A DNA stretch of 64,000 nt, taken from Bradyrhizobium liaoningense. Its GTDB lineage: Bacteria; Pseudomonadota; Alphaproteobacteria; Rhizobiales; Xanthobacteraceae. The position numbers and the translations under genes were made by a program. Numbering within the stretch: position 1 is the stretch's first letter; every line of letters begins with the position of its first letter. The notes beneath the pieces are model-generated. The model searched no databases. It saw nothing but the letters and a program-made list of their open reading frames with translations, and was not told where the DNA came from. The stretch spans positions 31,652 to 95,651 of the forward strand of contig NZ_JAFCJM010000026.1 in NCBI RefSeq assembly GCF_018130955.1, in the 5' to 3' direction. This document shows positions 24,756-33,904 of this stretch, one piece after another.

Positions 24756-25466
24756 TCATTCGTCGAATGCAGCCGCATCCTCAGCCTGAGATCTCGCAAG
24801 TTGGCGAACCTTGCTGAGGATGTCGGATGGTTCTTGGCGGATCGTAAAATCGGGCTCGACGAAGGCGCCTCTGACGATGCCGCCTTGATCGACCACGAAA
24901 GTCGCCGGGATAGGCAGCATCCACTCGGTCGACCCATGACGGCGCCCGAAGTCGTAACCTTGCCCCGCGTAGTGCGCCTTGGCTTCGTCAGGTAGACGAA
25001 ATAGCACGCCGTAGGATATAGCCACGGCATGGTCGACGTCCGCGAGCACCGTCAGGTCAAGGTTCAACTGCCTTTTCAGCTGCCTCGGCAAATCACCGGT
25101 CTCGGGCGACAGCACAACAAGGTTCGCCTTTAGACTGTCAAATTCGGCCTTGACTGCCTGAAGAGCGCGAAGCTCTGCATTGCAGAATGGACACCATCCA
25201 CCACGATAGAAGCTCACTACAAGCGGCCCTTCACCGCGAAGGTGCTCGGACGAATGAAGTTGTCCATGCACATCAGGCAGGAGAAAATCCGGCGCCGTAT
25301 CGCCAACCTGCAATGCGCCCGCCGCGACATCAGTCTTGCGAAGCCAATCGACGAGATGGGCATACGCGTCCCGGTCCGTGTCACTGAACCCGGCCAAAAG
25401 CTTGCGACGCACCTGATTGAGGGGCTTGCTTAAATCCAATTCGATGTTCATCTGCACACCGGACAT
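24756..25466 (-). CDS. Peroxiredoxin-like (AhpC/TSA) protein 2
   Basis: About 236 residues. An N-terminal helical part (VRRKLLAGFSDTDRDAYAHL) precedes the thioredoxin fold: GDTAPDFLLPDVHGQL, then SFYRGGWCPFCNAELRALQA with the CxxC centre, VVLSPETGDLPRQL, and late in the fold STEWMLPIPATFVVDQGGIV. This layout is that of the longer peroxiredoxin-like group. It lies one base after the LysR gene stop (TGAGATG), so it is co-transcribed and possibly translationally coupled; an ATG at 25451 is the other start candidate. The likely role is peroxide or thiol chemistry under control of that LysR protein. Confidence 0.88.
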   Translation of the reverse strand: MSGVQMNIELDLSKPLNQVRRKLLAGFSDTDRDAYAHLVDWLRKTDVAAGALQVGDTAPDFLLPDVHGQLHSSEHLRGEGPLVVSFYRGGWCPFCNAELRALQAVKAEFDSLKANLVVLSPETGDLPRQLKRQLNLDLTVLADVDHAVAISYGVLFRLPDEAKAHYAGQGYDFGRRHGSTEWMLPIPATFVVDQGGIVRGAFVEPDFTIRQEPSDILSKVRQLARSQAEDAAAFDE

Positions 25467-25467
25467 C

Positions 25468-26427
25468 TCAAGAAATGGGCGATCCGAATCGCGCGAACAT
25501 ACCGCTCGCTTCGAGGTGGCCGCGATGCTCAGCTTGGAGAGGCGATCCCGCGTGAAGAGACCAGTCGCGCAGCCTCGCGACCTTTACGAAGGCGTCAAGC
25601 GCCGGTGAGTAGCGGCGGCCCTGCACGACGAGAAGCCGGACCTCTCGCCATACCGGATCCCCCTCGATCGGAAGAGCCTTTAAAGAGGGTAACCGGGGCA
25701 TATGCTCCGGGGCGAGGACGATTCCGAACCCCGCCGCCGCCAAATGTTGCAGGTGTAGATCCCGGCTGCTGCGATGATTGTAATGCGGCAGCGTGTCGGG
25801 AAAGCAGAGACGCTGAAATTTCGGAGCTACGTCACAGTTGAAGCGATCCAGAATGGTAGCTTCGCGAAGCGCTTTCATTCCGATCACCGGAAGGCCCGCG
25901 AGTTCATGCGACGGGGCGAGCACTGCGACATAACGCTCTTCGAACAGCGCCCAATCGTCGATTCGATCTGGCTTATCGTCGAGATCACCAACCAAGGCGA
26001 GATTTACTTCGCCCTCTAACAGAAGCTCTACTAGGCGGCTTGGCGGCTCTTCTCGAAGCTCGACGTGGAGACCAGGGACGACTTTGCGAATCTCGGCGAT
26101 AGGCTCAAGAACGAGTGCAGCGGAAATGGACGGGGCGAGACCGATAGTTAATGGAGCTACTTCCTCTTGCCGAAACTCACGCGCTCGGCGTCGAACAGCC
26201 TCCGTCGATGCAAGCGCACGCTCAAGCATAGGGAGGACCGCCTTCCCCAAATCAGTGAGATGCGTGAGTTGACGCTCTCGGTAGATAAGCTGCCCCCCAA
26301 GCTCCTGCTCGAGCTTCTGCACGCCTTTGGTCAGTGCCGGCTGCGTGACGTTGCACATCTCAACAGCACGCGTCAAGTTCAGCGCGCTTGCAACAACCAG
26401 AAAGTACCGAACCTGGTGGAGCTCCAT
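25468..26427 (-). CDS. LysR-family transcriptional regulator
   Basis: About 319 residues. The start MELHQVRYFLVVASALNLTR and HTH VTQPALTKGVQKLEQELGGQ are typical, followed by an effector-binding domain with LTIGLAPSISAALVLEPIAE and a C-terminal FGIVLAPEHMPRLPSLKALP. It resembles LysR proteins that sense oxidants, but I see no assignable effector residues. It is unusual in being upstream of and on the same strand as its likely target, the peroxiredoxin-like gene, with one base between them. The upstream ATG at 26487 in the same frame gives an unlike N terminus, so I reject it. Confidence 0.9.
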   Translation of the reverse strand: MELHQVRYFLVVASALNLTRAVEMCNVTQPALTKGVQKLEQELGGQLIYRERQLTHLTDLGKAVLPMLERALASTEAVRRRAREFRQEEVAPLTIGLAPSISAALVLEPIAEIRKVVPGLHVELREEPPSRLVELLLEGEVNLALVGDLDDKPDRIDDWALFEERYVAVLAPSHELAGLPVIGMKALREATILDRFNCDVAPKFQRLCFPDTLPHYNHRSSRDLHLQHLAAAGFGIVLAPEHMPRLPSLKALPIEGDPVWREVRLLVVQGRRYSPALDAFVKVARLRDWSLHAGSPLQAEHRGHLEASGMFARFGSPIS

Positions 26428-26526
26428 TGGACGTTCACCGCAAACTATTCTTGTCACTCTTGAGCACGTGTGATGGCAATGCAACACGCGCGCGCAGAGG
26501 CGCTATATCCTAACGCCACGTTGCCA

Positions 26527-27285
26527 CTACTGCCGGCGCGATGAAACCCGTGTCGGACGTGTCTGGACTATCGGACACGCTTTTTGGAATGCAGAGCCGG
26601 CCACCGCTGAGGATCGGTGTGCAAGCCGTGCGCGAATCTGGCTAAGGACGGGAAAGAGCTCGGTTGGGTCGCAGCGTCGGGTGTAGTTGGCGCTGATATC
26701 GGCGTACTCGACGATCCCTTCGGGGCCTATTACGTACCGGGCTGGCATCGTCAGCGTCCAGCTCGACTCGCCATTCACGGCGGCGAGGTCGAGACCGCAT
26801 TCGATTTCGGCAGCGCGCGACTCCCGGGATAGCTTCCAACGCAAGCCGAACGCCCGAGAAACCTTTCCGCCGCGGTCGACGAGGCTGGGGAACGATAAGC
26901 CGTTCAATCGCTCAGTGGAGCGGCTCTCGTTCGCGGACTGCTGAGAAATCGCGATGATTGACGCACCCGACGAGCGAAGTTCCGTTGCGACAGCCTGGAT
27001 CGCGTGCAAATCGAGCTTGCAATAGGGGCACCATCCCCCCCTGTAAAATACAATGAGAACTGGGCCACCGTTTCGAACGGCGTAGGAAGAAATCGTTTTG
27101 CCATCGGGATCGCGCAGCCGGAATTCCGGAGCATAGTCTCCCGCATGAATGGCTCTTTCGGCGATGCCCGAGGAGACCAAGTTGTCGATGGCTTCCTGGC
27201 GCACACGCCTACTATGCGGAGGGGTGTTTTCACAACACTTGTCCCTAAGCGCATCGAGCTCATCTTGGAGTAGCATTGCGGCCAT
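26527..27285 (-). CDS. Peroxiredoxin-like (AhpC/TSA) protein 3
   Basis: About 252 residues. A helical N-terminal part (DELDALRDKCCENT, VRQEAIDNLVSSGIAER) leads into the fold GDYAPEFRLRDPDGKTISSY. The centre is LIVFYRGGWCPYCKLDLHAI (CxxC), followed by SQQSANESRSTERLNGLSF and ESSWTLTMPARYVIGPEGIV. The last 30 residues are unrelated and Ser/Arg-rich, perhaps read-through after loss of the original stop. The frame is open to 27510, but the ATG at 27285 (MAAMLLQDELDAL) is where family resemblance begins. It is between LysR and OsmC, all on the minus strand. Confidence 0.85.
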   Translation of the reverse strand: MAAMLLQDELDALRDKCCENTPPHSRRVRQEAIDNLVSSGIAERAIHAGDYAPEFRLRDPDGKTISSYAVRNGGPVLIVFYRGGWCPYCKLDLHAIQAVATELRSSGASIIAISQQSANESRSTERLNGLSFPSLVDRGGKVSRAFGLRWKLSRESRAAEIECGLDLAAVNGESSWTLTMPARYVIGPEGIVEYADISANYTRRCDPTELFPVLSQIRARLAHRSSAVAGSAFQKACPIVQTRPTRVSSRRQ

Positions 27286-27506
27286 CTTCACCGTATTCGG
27301 CAGGCTCACTCTTGATATTGGAGTGGCGCCACTCTGGCGGTAGTGCCGAAACGCAAATTTGACATATTCTCTCTCGACATGAGCGAGCCTCCATCCACAA
27401 CGCCGGTCTAAATCTCGTGCCAGCCACGTATTATTCGAAACCTGAGGCTCAGCGGGTATGACAGGCTGCCGCGCTGCAACTGCCGTGATCAAACACCGAG
27501 AGACGC

Positions 27507-28073
27507 TCAATCCGGATCGATATAAGGGATCCGGAGTTCAGCCAGATCATCTTCATAGCTGGCCTGAGTGCTTGCGTTGCAGCCGGAAGTAGTCGCGTCC
27601 GCGCGTGTACGAATATCCGCACGAATGCCAAGAATTTCGCCAACCGGGCAGAGGTTTGCGGCCTCCAGCAAGAATGCGCGCTGTTGCGCGTCGAGTTCTC
27701 CTTCCAGCACGAGATTGCGCTCGAACGAACCTCTTTCGCCCTGGACGCCGTGATGGAAGCTGACGCACACTTCCACCCTGTCTAACGGAAGTTTCCGGCG
27801 CCGAGCCTGAAAACGAACGGTCATAGCGGTGCAGGCAGCGAGGGATGCGCTGAGAAGGTCGTAAGGATTGGGACCGGGTGATATTTTACCGACGCCATCC
27901 GGACCGCCGATAAGAAACTGAGATGCGCCGACATGGCCAACCAGTGCGCTATGATTGGCGGGGTCGTTTGCGACGACCACTTCGCGGATCTTGGATACCT
28001 TGTCCTGCTGTACCGTAGAGTGTCCTTCCATTATGGTGAGCGCGTCATGCAAAGCGGCGTCGTTAGCCGCCAT
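27507..28073 (-). CDS. OsmC-family protein
   Basis: About 188 residues from the ATG at 28073, or 174 from the ATG at 28031. The OsmC/Ohr fold is shown by PYDLLSASLAACTAMTVRFQ with the first redox cysteine and AANLCPVGEILG with the second. Such proteins destroy organic hydroperoxides in the cytoplasm using dithiol reductants. The glycine-rich FLIGGPDGVGKISPGPNP loop is usual. It ends in the same region where the open frame of peroxiredoxin-like protein 3 begins and is probably in the same operon. Neither start has a strong ribosome site. Confidence 0.85.
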   Translation of the reverse strand: MAANDAALHDALTIMEGHSTVQQDKVSKIREVVVANDPANHSALVGHVGASQFLIGGPDGVGKISPGPNPYDLLSASLAACTAMTVRFQARRRKLPLDRVEVCVSFHHGVQGERGSFERNLVLEGELDAQQRAFLLEAANLCPVGEILGIRADIRTRADATTSGCNASTQASYEDDLAELRIPYIDPD

Positions 28074-28434
28074 ATCGTTCCGTCTTGATCACCACGGCGT
28101 CCACCCCTGCGACTAGGGCGCCATCGGCCGCGATATCGACGAAGGGGGTTTGATCCGCAAACAAATACACGCGTAGGCATGCGAGGGAGCCGGGCAACCA
28201 ACTCGGCGAGGAAAGTGCTCGACAAGGTGCTTGCCTGGCGGAATTCGATCGGACTGGTCTCCTCCCGAATTTCGGCCGGTAAAGCCTCTCGTGACCATGG
28301 CGGCCTCCTTTGCAGTGTTGTCGGCCGCTCAGCAGATACGGCTCACTTTTTGCGCCTACGGCTCGACACGAAGCGCGCCTGATAGTGCGTGTCAAAAACG
28401 CAGCCCGGTGATTGAGGCAGTTTGAGATGCCGGG
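28074..28434. other. Intergenic with an unrecognised gene scrap
   Basis: A minus-strand frame ending FVDIAADGALVAGVDAVVIK just before OsmC looks like real coding DNA (a protein C terminus), but I cannot name the family. The rest shows nothing. Confidence 0.3.
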
Positions 28435-29016
28435 TTAGGGAGTTGAAACCTCTTGCTCAAAGGGGCCGACAACGTCCGCTCGACCAGATTGCCTCGTTTG
28501 CGGAAGTAAATCGGTCAGACATTTGACGGCCTCGGTCAGTCTAAGGACCTCTCGCGCTCGAAGTTCATCTATCTTTTCGTGCAAGAGCTCGATTTCTAGT
28601 TCGGCCTTGACGTTTATCCTATAATCGTTTTCTGCCGCTCTTCGATCGATGTCTTGCTGTCTGTTCTGACTCATCATGATGATCGGCGCTGCATAGCCAG
28701 CTTGAACCGAAAGGGCGAGGTTCAAGAGGATGAATGGAAACGGGTCCAAACTCCTCGCCGCGGCGACAAGATTGATCGAAATCCAGCCAACGAGGACGAC
28801 GGTCTGGACGATGATGAACTTCCAGGAGCCCATGACGCCCGCGACCTTGTCTGCCACACGTTGGCCCACTGAGAGCGACTCCATCGGATCGCACGTGTCA
28901 GTCGGACGAAAGCGCAATGAGCGGCGCAGCCGCCGCAATTCGGCGAGCAATTCATGCTCAGTGGGCTCCATGCTGTCGATTTCCGGTTCTACGGATTTGA
29001 TGGCCCTGCTCCTCAT
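28435..29016 (-). CDS. DUF1003 membrane protein
   Basis: About 193 residues. Cytoplasmic start (HELLAELRRLRRSLRFRP), then two hydrophobic helices, WKFIIVQTVVLVGWISINLV and FPFILLNLALSVQAGYAAPI, then MMSQNRQQDIDRRAAENDYR and a long charged helix (ELEIELLHEKIDELRARE). This is the layout of DUF1003 proteins of the inner membrane, whose function is unknown. ATGs at 29016 and 28971 are both possible starts. It sits between the OsmC region and a LysR gene on the same strand, with no tight spacing to either. Confidence 0.85.
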   Translation of the reverse strand: MRSRAIKSVEPEIDSMEPTEHELLAELRRLRRSLRFRPTDTCDPMESLSVGQRVADKVAGVMGSWKFIIVQTVVLVGWISINLVAAARSLDPFPFILLNLALSVQAGYAAPIIMMSQNRQQDIDRRAAENDYRINVKAELEIELLHEKIDELRAREVLRLTEAVKCLTDLLPQTRQSGRADVVGPFEQEVSTP

Positions 29017-29255
29017 CCGTAGGCGGACGCGTCGCGCATATCTTTAATCAACCGCGTTGAGGCGATCCCAGATCGTCCGAGTTATTGATCGAACCAGCAG
29101 GCGCGCGCGTAGGTCGATAGCAGTGAAAGTAAGTCTTGTAATCCATGGGAGATCTCAGCGCCGCATCTACCCCAGTCAGTACGTTCGGCAATTTAATTCG
29201 GCGACCACGCGGGTAAAGCTATCATATTCATAACCGATAGGAATGCTTCGTGAAG

Positions 29256-30137
29256 TCAACGTCGAAGCTCCCCGATGAGGAAATCCGTGAACGCGCGCGC
29301 GGCGGGCTTAATCGTCTTTCCGCCCACGAACAATGCATTGACTTCCATCGAGCCGAAATCCCAGTCGGACAGGATACGAACGAGCGCACCGCTTTCCAAC
29401 TCTGCCTTCGCACTGATGAAGCTGGAGGCGACGATGCCCAGCCCAACCTTTGCGCTGGCAATGGCACCCTCGGCCATTGTCACTACCAACCGACTTTGCA
29501 CACGGACGGACGCGACACGCCCGTCCTTGCGGAAGGAGTACGTCGGTGAGAGGTGGGCAGGGCCGATGATCATCGCATGGCGTGCAAGGTCCGACGGCGC
29601 CAGCGGCGTGCCGTGCTCTTCGAGATAAAGGGGAGCGGCTGCAAGAATGCGAGGAACGTCGATCACCTTCCTCACAGTGGCGCTTGAGTCAGCCAGGCTT
29701 CCAAACCGGAAGGCGACGTCAATGCCCTCGGCGACCAGATCCTGGTATCGATCGTTAGACAGCAGTTCGACACGAAGCGCCGGATGCGCTGACAAAAATT
29801 TCGACAGCCTGGGAGTGATCTCACGGAGCACGAAACTCGACGAGGTTCCGACGCGAAGCACCCCTCGCAGTTCTCCGGTGCCACGAGCCTCGTGGTCGGC
29901 CTCCTCAAGCGAGGCCAGGATCTCCTCTACACGCATCAAGTAGGTTGCTCCAGCATCCGTCAGCGTGACCGCTCGGGTTGTCCGGCTGAAGAGTGTCGCG
30001 CCGACGTCGGCTTCCAACGCGGCGATAAGGCGTGAGGCCGAGGGCTGAGAGAGACCGAGTTCACGACCGGCGCTCGAAAAGCTCCCCAAGCGACCAGCGC
30101 GGGCAAACAGTTTCAGCGCTGTAAGGCGGTCGTTCAT
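29256..30137 (-). CDS. LysR-family transcriptional regulator 2
   Basis: 293 residues with start MNDRLTALKLFARAGRLGSF. The HTH is LGLSQPSASRLIAALEADVG, and the effector domain includes LRGVLRVGTSSSFVLREITP and GIDVAFRFGSLADSSATVRK. This is the LysR group that controls neighbouring oxidoreductases. The start codon at 30137 overlaps the end of a decayed AhpD-like gene on the same strand, which was probably a target. The C-terminal FTDFLIGELRR is complete. Confidence 0.9.
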   Translation of the reverse strand: MNDRLTALKLFARAGRLGSFSSAGRELGLSQPSASRLIAALEADVGATLFSRTTRAVTLTDAGATYLMRVEEILASLEEADHEARGTGELRGVLRVGTSSSFVLREITPRLSKFLSAHPALRVELLSNDRYQDLVAEGIDVAFRFGSLADSSATVRKVIDVPRILAAAPLYLEEHGTPLAPSDLARHAMIIGPAHLSPTYSFRKDGRVASVRVQSRLVVTMAEGAIASAKVGLGIVASSFISAKAELESGALVRILSDWDFGSMEVNALFVGGKTIKPAARAFTDFLIGELRR

Positions 30138-30462
30138 CTGTGGACGCTGTCCGACACTCCAGTCTCGGCGACGCGCGTCACGCGCTCGGTCCAGGAAGGC
30201 GCAGCGCGTTTGACTGCGTTGAAAGGACTGCCACCCTCCTCCCAGGCTGCACCAGCGCAAACTTCTCGACCTTCGCCTCCTTCTTGGTGAGGTCGCGGGT
30301 GCACACGTCGAGACAATAGGCACAGTTTTTGATCTGCGAGCCGCGCAAATAGACGAGGTCCACCAGTTTACTTGGCGGACCGCTCTGCATGACATAGGCA
30401 TGGACGCCGCCGGGCGCCTTGGCACCGTTGGGAGCTATCTGGTTGTAGTCGAGCCTCTTCAT
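30134..30462 (-). pseudogene. AhpD-like protein, frameshifted
   Basis: The first part MKRLDYNQIAPNGAKAPGGV runs to LRGSQIKNCAYCLDVCTRDL, the CxxC region; the usual histidine (CLDMHT) is now Cys-Thr (CLDVCT). The frame then shifts near 30240, and the expected ALFNAKERAALAWTETVTRV region appears in another frame as SPFNAVKRAAPSWTERVTRV followed by AETGVSDSVH and a stop overlapping the LysR start. With the frameshift and the lost histidine it should be inactive. It is a relative of the intact gene at 6260-6730. Confidence 0.75.
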
Positions 30463-31006
30463 CACAACTCTGATCCGTTCGGTCTTAGAGGGGTGGAGAG
30501 CGCCTTGTTGTCGGGAGTCGACGACGAAGACCGCGCGCAACTTCGCCGGCTTGGTCTTGCTCGTGTTGACGGGTCATCCACATTGGCTCCTTCAGCAAGA
30601 CGATCAACCCGACCATTCGGATAGACTTTCTGATCGCGCCGCTCGAACGCGCCCCGGTTCGCCGACGTAGCGGCGTGTCTTGCGCCGGCGCCATGCCCCG
30701 CGGTACTTCCGCGGAGTCTGGCCATCTCCTGAGTGATTTTCGAGTGCGTTGGCCACGCAAAATGACCAATTCGTCCAAGAGGCGCTAGATCGTGAAAATG
30801 CGTTTGAGTTATTCACGCGGATCATGAATGCCCACAGTGCTCCGGGCGCTTCTTGCCGTTCTCGTGCGCCATGTACGAACATCTCTCGGGGTTCCCTGGG
30901 CTAATTTCGCGGCACCAGTTGGCCGCGACGGCATCCATTGCCGATTCAGCGACTGAACGCGGCTTAGAGGTCTCTGCAGAATGGAAACGTCGGTCTCGAG
31001 GTGCGA
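30463..31006. other. Intergenic, nothing recognised
   Basis: Several overlapping minus-strand frames, none with family resemblance or a good ribosome site. No RNA gene seen. Confidence 0.4.
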
Positions 31007-31120
31007 TGTGATTCGTGGCATTCCTCGCGACGGCATCACGCCGCGCGGCGAGCGGCAATAACGATTGTCTATCGACTCTATGGCGAGAGGTGATTTCCCT
31101 CGCAGGCATTGCAAGGTAAC
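31007..31120 (+). repeat. Dispersed upstream element R1, copy D
   Basis: The only copy on the plus strand: GTGGCATTCCTCGCGACGGC, ATCACGCCGCGCGG, CAATAACGATTGTCTATCGA, CTCTATGGCGAGAGGTGATT, TCCCTCGCAGGCATTGCAAG. It faces the GMC oxidoreductase on the same strand, whose ATG is about 85-110 bp further on, so orientation relative to the gene is the same as in the other four copies. Confidence 0.8.
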
Positions 31121-31203
31121 TCTCCCAAAGCATGGTCCAATCAATCTCAGGATTAGGCACCCCGATGGCCTCTGCCAGCTACGGGTTTGATTGAACGATA
31201 GAA

Positions 31204-32853
31204 ATGACGCGAAAAAGAAAGATGCTGATGTCCAAAGAAGCGTACGACATTGTCATTGTTGGCGCGGGCGCGGCTGGCTGCGTCGTTGCGAGTTATCTCG
31301 CCGAACACACCGATGCTTCGATCGCGCTGATCGAAGCGGGCGACACGGATCGCGATCCCTTCATCCACATTCCTGCCGGCTTCGCCAAGATACTGGCCCG
31401 AGACCGGCATGTCTGGAAATATGAGACGGTTCCCCAGCACGGCACCAAGCGAGCATATCGTTCAGGCAAGGTGCTCGGCGGCGGCTCCTCGATCAACGCG
31501 ATGGCCTACGTTCGTGGTCAGATGCGCGACTACGCGGCGTGGCAGGACGCGGTTGGCGATACCGGCAAATGGTCGTATGAAGACCTGCTTCCCGTCTTCA
31601 TGGCGCAGGAAAACAACGACACCTTTCACGACAAATATCACGGCATCGATGGTGGTCTGGCGGTTCAGTTCCCCAAGGGCATCAACGAGCTGAACCAATA
31701 TTGCCTCAAGGCCTTCCAGGAGTACGGGATTCCCTATAATCCCGACTACAACGGCAAGAGCCAAATCGGCGTTTCACCGGTGCAGTCTACGGTCGGAGAT
31801 CAGCGGCGGTGCAGCGCGGTCGACGCCTATCTGCGTCCGCACCTCACCTCGGGCCGCGTGACCCTTCTCACTGGCAAGACCGTCACTCGCATCCTCGTCG
31901 AGAACAAGCGGGCCATTGGCGTTGAGCTCATGGGAAAGGGCCTGGAGAGGATCGCGGCCGACGAGGTTGTGCTGTCGGCCGGCAGCGTCCATAGCCCGAA
32001 GATCCTCATGCACTCGGGCGTTGGGCCCGCCGAGCAGCTCCGCGGACACGGCATCGCGGTCGTCGTCGACTCTCCCGAGGTGGGCGAAAATCTCCAGGAC
32101 CACCCGATGGTACCGGTCCGTGCCTATGTGAAGGGCGATCTTGGCTATCAGGCTGCCGCGCACGGCCTTGGTAGCGTCAAGGCGGGCCTGCGCTATTTTG
32201 TGACGAAGGATGGCCCGGCGGCGGGCAACGGCATTGAGACGGTTTCCCACTGGAATCCGTCCGACTTTACCGCCGAACCCACGATCCAATGCTATCACGC
32301 TCCTATTATCGCGAACCAGGAACTCAGCCCGACGGGTGACCGCTCCGGCATCACCTTCGAGCTCGTAGTGCTTCAGCCCAAGAGCCGTGGCTGGGTGCGG
32401 TTGGCCGACAGCGACCCGACGTCGATGCCCCTCATCAATCCGAACTTCATCGGCGAGGAGGAAGATTTGAGGGCCGTGGTGGAATCGGTGCACGCGATCC
32501 GCAGGGTTATGGCGCAGGAGTCGTTGGCGCCGGTTATCGAGGAAGAGATGGAGCCGGGGCCACGCATCCAGTCGGACACCGAGATCGGCGAATGGGCGAA
32601 GCGCGCTGTGACGACGATGTGGCACCCGGTCGGCACGTGCCGGATGGGCCAAGATGCGCGAGCGGTGGTTGATGCGAGGCTCAGGGTCCGCGGGGTTGAC
32701 GGCCTCAGGGTGATCGACGCCTCAATCATGCCGAACATCACCAGCGGTAATACCAACGCCCCGACCCAAGCGCTCGCGCGCCACGCCACGGCGATGCTGG
32801 TTGAGGATCTGAAGCAGACCGAGAGAGCTCTGGCGCAAGCCGACGTGGCCTGA
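31204..32853 (+). CDS. GMC-family FAD oxidoreductase (choline dehydrogenase-like)
   Basis: 549 residues. FAD-binding DIVIVGAGAAGCVVASYLAE near the start, GMC signature 1 GKVLGGGSSINAMAYVRGQM, signature 2 LSAGSVHSPKILMHSGVGPA, and the C-terminal active site WHPVGTCRMGQDARAVVD with SGNTNAPTQALARHATAM. The enzyme oxidises an alcohol or polyol; alkyl alcohols or choline are possible, but the substrate cannot be read from the sequence. ATGs at 31204, 31222 and 31228 are all possible starts, and the domain begins at the third (MSKEAYDIVIVG). It stands alone on the plus strand behind R1 copy D. Confidence 0.92.
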   Translation: MTRKRKMLMSKEAYDIVIVGAGAAGCVVASYLAEHTDASIALIEAGDTDRDPFIHIPAGFAKILARDRHVWKYETVPQHGTKRAYRSGKVLGGGSSINAMAYVRGQMRDYAAWQDAVGDTGKWSYEDLLPVFMAQENNDTFHDKYHGIDGGLAVQFPKGINELNQYCLKAFQEYGIPYNPDYNGKSQIGVSPVQSTVGDQRRCSAVDAYLRPHLTSGRVTLLTGKTVTRILVENKRAIGVELMGKGLERIAADEVVLSAGSVHSPKILMHSGVGPAEQLRGHGIAVVVDSPEVGENLQDHPMVPVRAYVKGDLGYQAAAHGLGSVKAGLRYFVTKDGPAAGNGIETVSHWNPSDFTAEPTIQCYHAPIIANQELSPTGDRSGITFELVVLQPKSRGWVRLADSDPTSMPLINPNFIGEEEDLRAVVESVHAIRRVMAQESLAPVIEEEMEPGPRIQSDTEIGEWAKRAVTTMWHPVGTCRMGQDARAVVDARLRVRGVDGLRVIDASIMPNITSGNTNAPTQALARHATAMLVEDLKQTERALAQADVA

Positions 32854-33181
32854 GGTAGATAGTCATCGAAGGCCGAACCGACCATGTCGCGTCTACGTCA
32901 AAGGGCCGGCATCATTGTCCTCGATATGCTTCATCCTTGCGGCGGCTTCTGCCGGTCTCGAAAGGTCGAACTAACATACGGCTGGCCATCGCGCGCTGGA
33001 TGGGAATGGCGGGTGGTCCATTGCGCGGGGACTCTAGTCTCGTCGGCTGGCCTGGGTAATCTGCGATTGGCTCATGACGGGCTGAATAGATCAAATTTGC
33101 CAAAGACCGCCACCGGGAGGAGCTCTTATCGTTCAGCTCGGGCACTGGAACGCAAGCTGTTCGGACTACTGGACGCCGGAA
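32854..33181. other. Intergenic, nothing recognised
   Basis: A plus-strand frame from 32884 (MSRLRQRAGIIVLDMLHP) is open but unlike any family known to me. No terminator seen after the GMC gene. Confidence 0.4.
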
Positions 33182-33793
33182 ATGACCACTGACATCGCAA
33201 TAGCTCTGAGGCAGGCTGCCGAATACCTGAAAACCTCCGGCCAAGCTGAGAAGGCGTTAGCCGCCGGACGGCACGCGCCGGGCTTCTGTCTGCCCAGCCA
33301 AGATGGCGTAAGGACCTCCTTGGCGTCGATACTGCGCCGCGGTCCGCTCCTTTTGATCTTCTATAGCGGCAGTTGGTGTCCCGGTTGCAATCTCAGCTTA
33401 AGGGCGCTCGAAGGAGTCCGCCCATCAATCGAGGCGCGTGGAGCTTCGCTAGTCGTCATCTCGCCGCAGACAATCGAGGAGAATGCAAGAACCCGAAGGA
33501 CCACGGACGTAACGCTACCAATCTTGAGCGACAAATGCGGGAAGATCGCGCTGCAGTTCGGCGTTCGTTGGCGCATTCCCGAGCTCCTCCAGACATTGCA
33601 TCTGAAGAGCGGAATCGATCTGCCACACCTTCACGGGGAAGATAGCTGGACGCTTCCAATCCCGGCACGGTTCGTTGTCGATCAAGACGGGGTCATCGCC
33701 TACTCGGAAGTCGATCCGGATCAAACTCACCGGTCAAACCCATCTGATATCCTTCCAGTCCTGGATCTCCTCCGGAACGCGCGGGGTGCGTAG
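33182..33793 (+). CDS. Peroxiredoxin-like (AhpC/TSA) protein 4
   Basis: 203 residues. GRHAPGFCLPSQDGVRTSLA, then LLIFYSGSWCPGCNLSLRAL with the CxxC centre, VVISPQTIEENARTRRTTDV and EDSWTLPIPARFVVDQDGVI. Compared with proteins 2 and 3 the residue before the second cysteine is Gly rather than Tyr or Phe (WCPGC). It has the same late DSWTLPIPARFVVD strand as those two, so it belongs to the same group and differs from protein 1. Only a weak ribosome site precedes the ATG. It is followed by a 10-bp perfect hairpin at 33835. Confidence 0.87.
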   Translation: MTTDIAIALRQAAEYLKTSGQAEKALAAGRHAPGFCLPSQDGVRTSLASILRRGPLLLIFYSGSWCPGCNLSLRALEGVRPSIEARGASLVVISPQTIEENARTRRTTDVTLPILSDKCGKIALQFGVRWRIPELLQTLHLKSGIDLPHLHGEDSWTLPIPARFVVDQDGVIAYSEVDPDQTHRSNPSDILPVLDLLRNARGA

Positions 33794-33834
33794 GCATCGC
33801 GGCCCAGCTCCGCGACGAGCTCGACGTTGCGACG

Positions 33835-33858
33835 ATAACGCCACTTCCGTGGCGTTAT
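33835..33858. terminator. Perfect 10-bp hairpin after peroxiredoxin-like gene 4
   Basis: ATAACGCCAC, loop TTCC, GTGGCGTTAT. The stem is perfect and lies 42 bases after the stop codon. There is no run of T after it on either strand, so it may be an RNA-stabilising hairpin, a protein-binding palindrome or a weak bidirectional terminator. Confidence 0.45.
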
Positions 33859-33904
33859 GAACGCCGGCAGTGTTGCGCCGGCCGCCTGAACCAGCCGTTC
33901 GCCG

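Noticed and set aside
31774..32652. 292-codon minus-strand frame opposite the GMC oxidoreductase
   Set aside because: His/Arg-rich shadow frame; the plus strand carries all GMC signatures.
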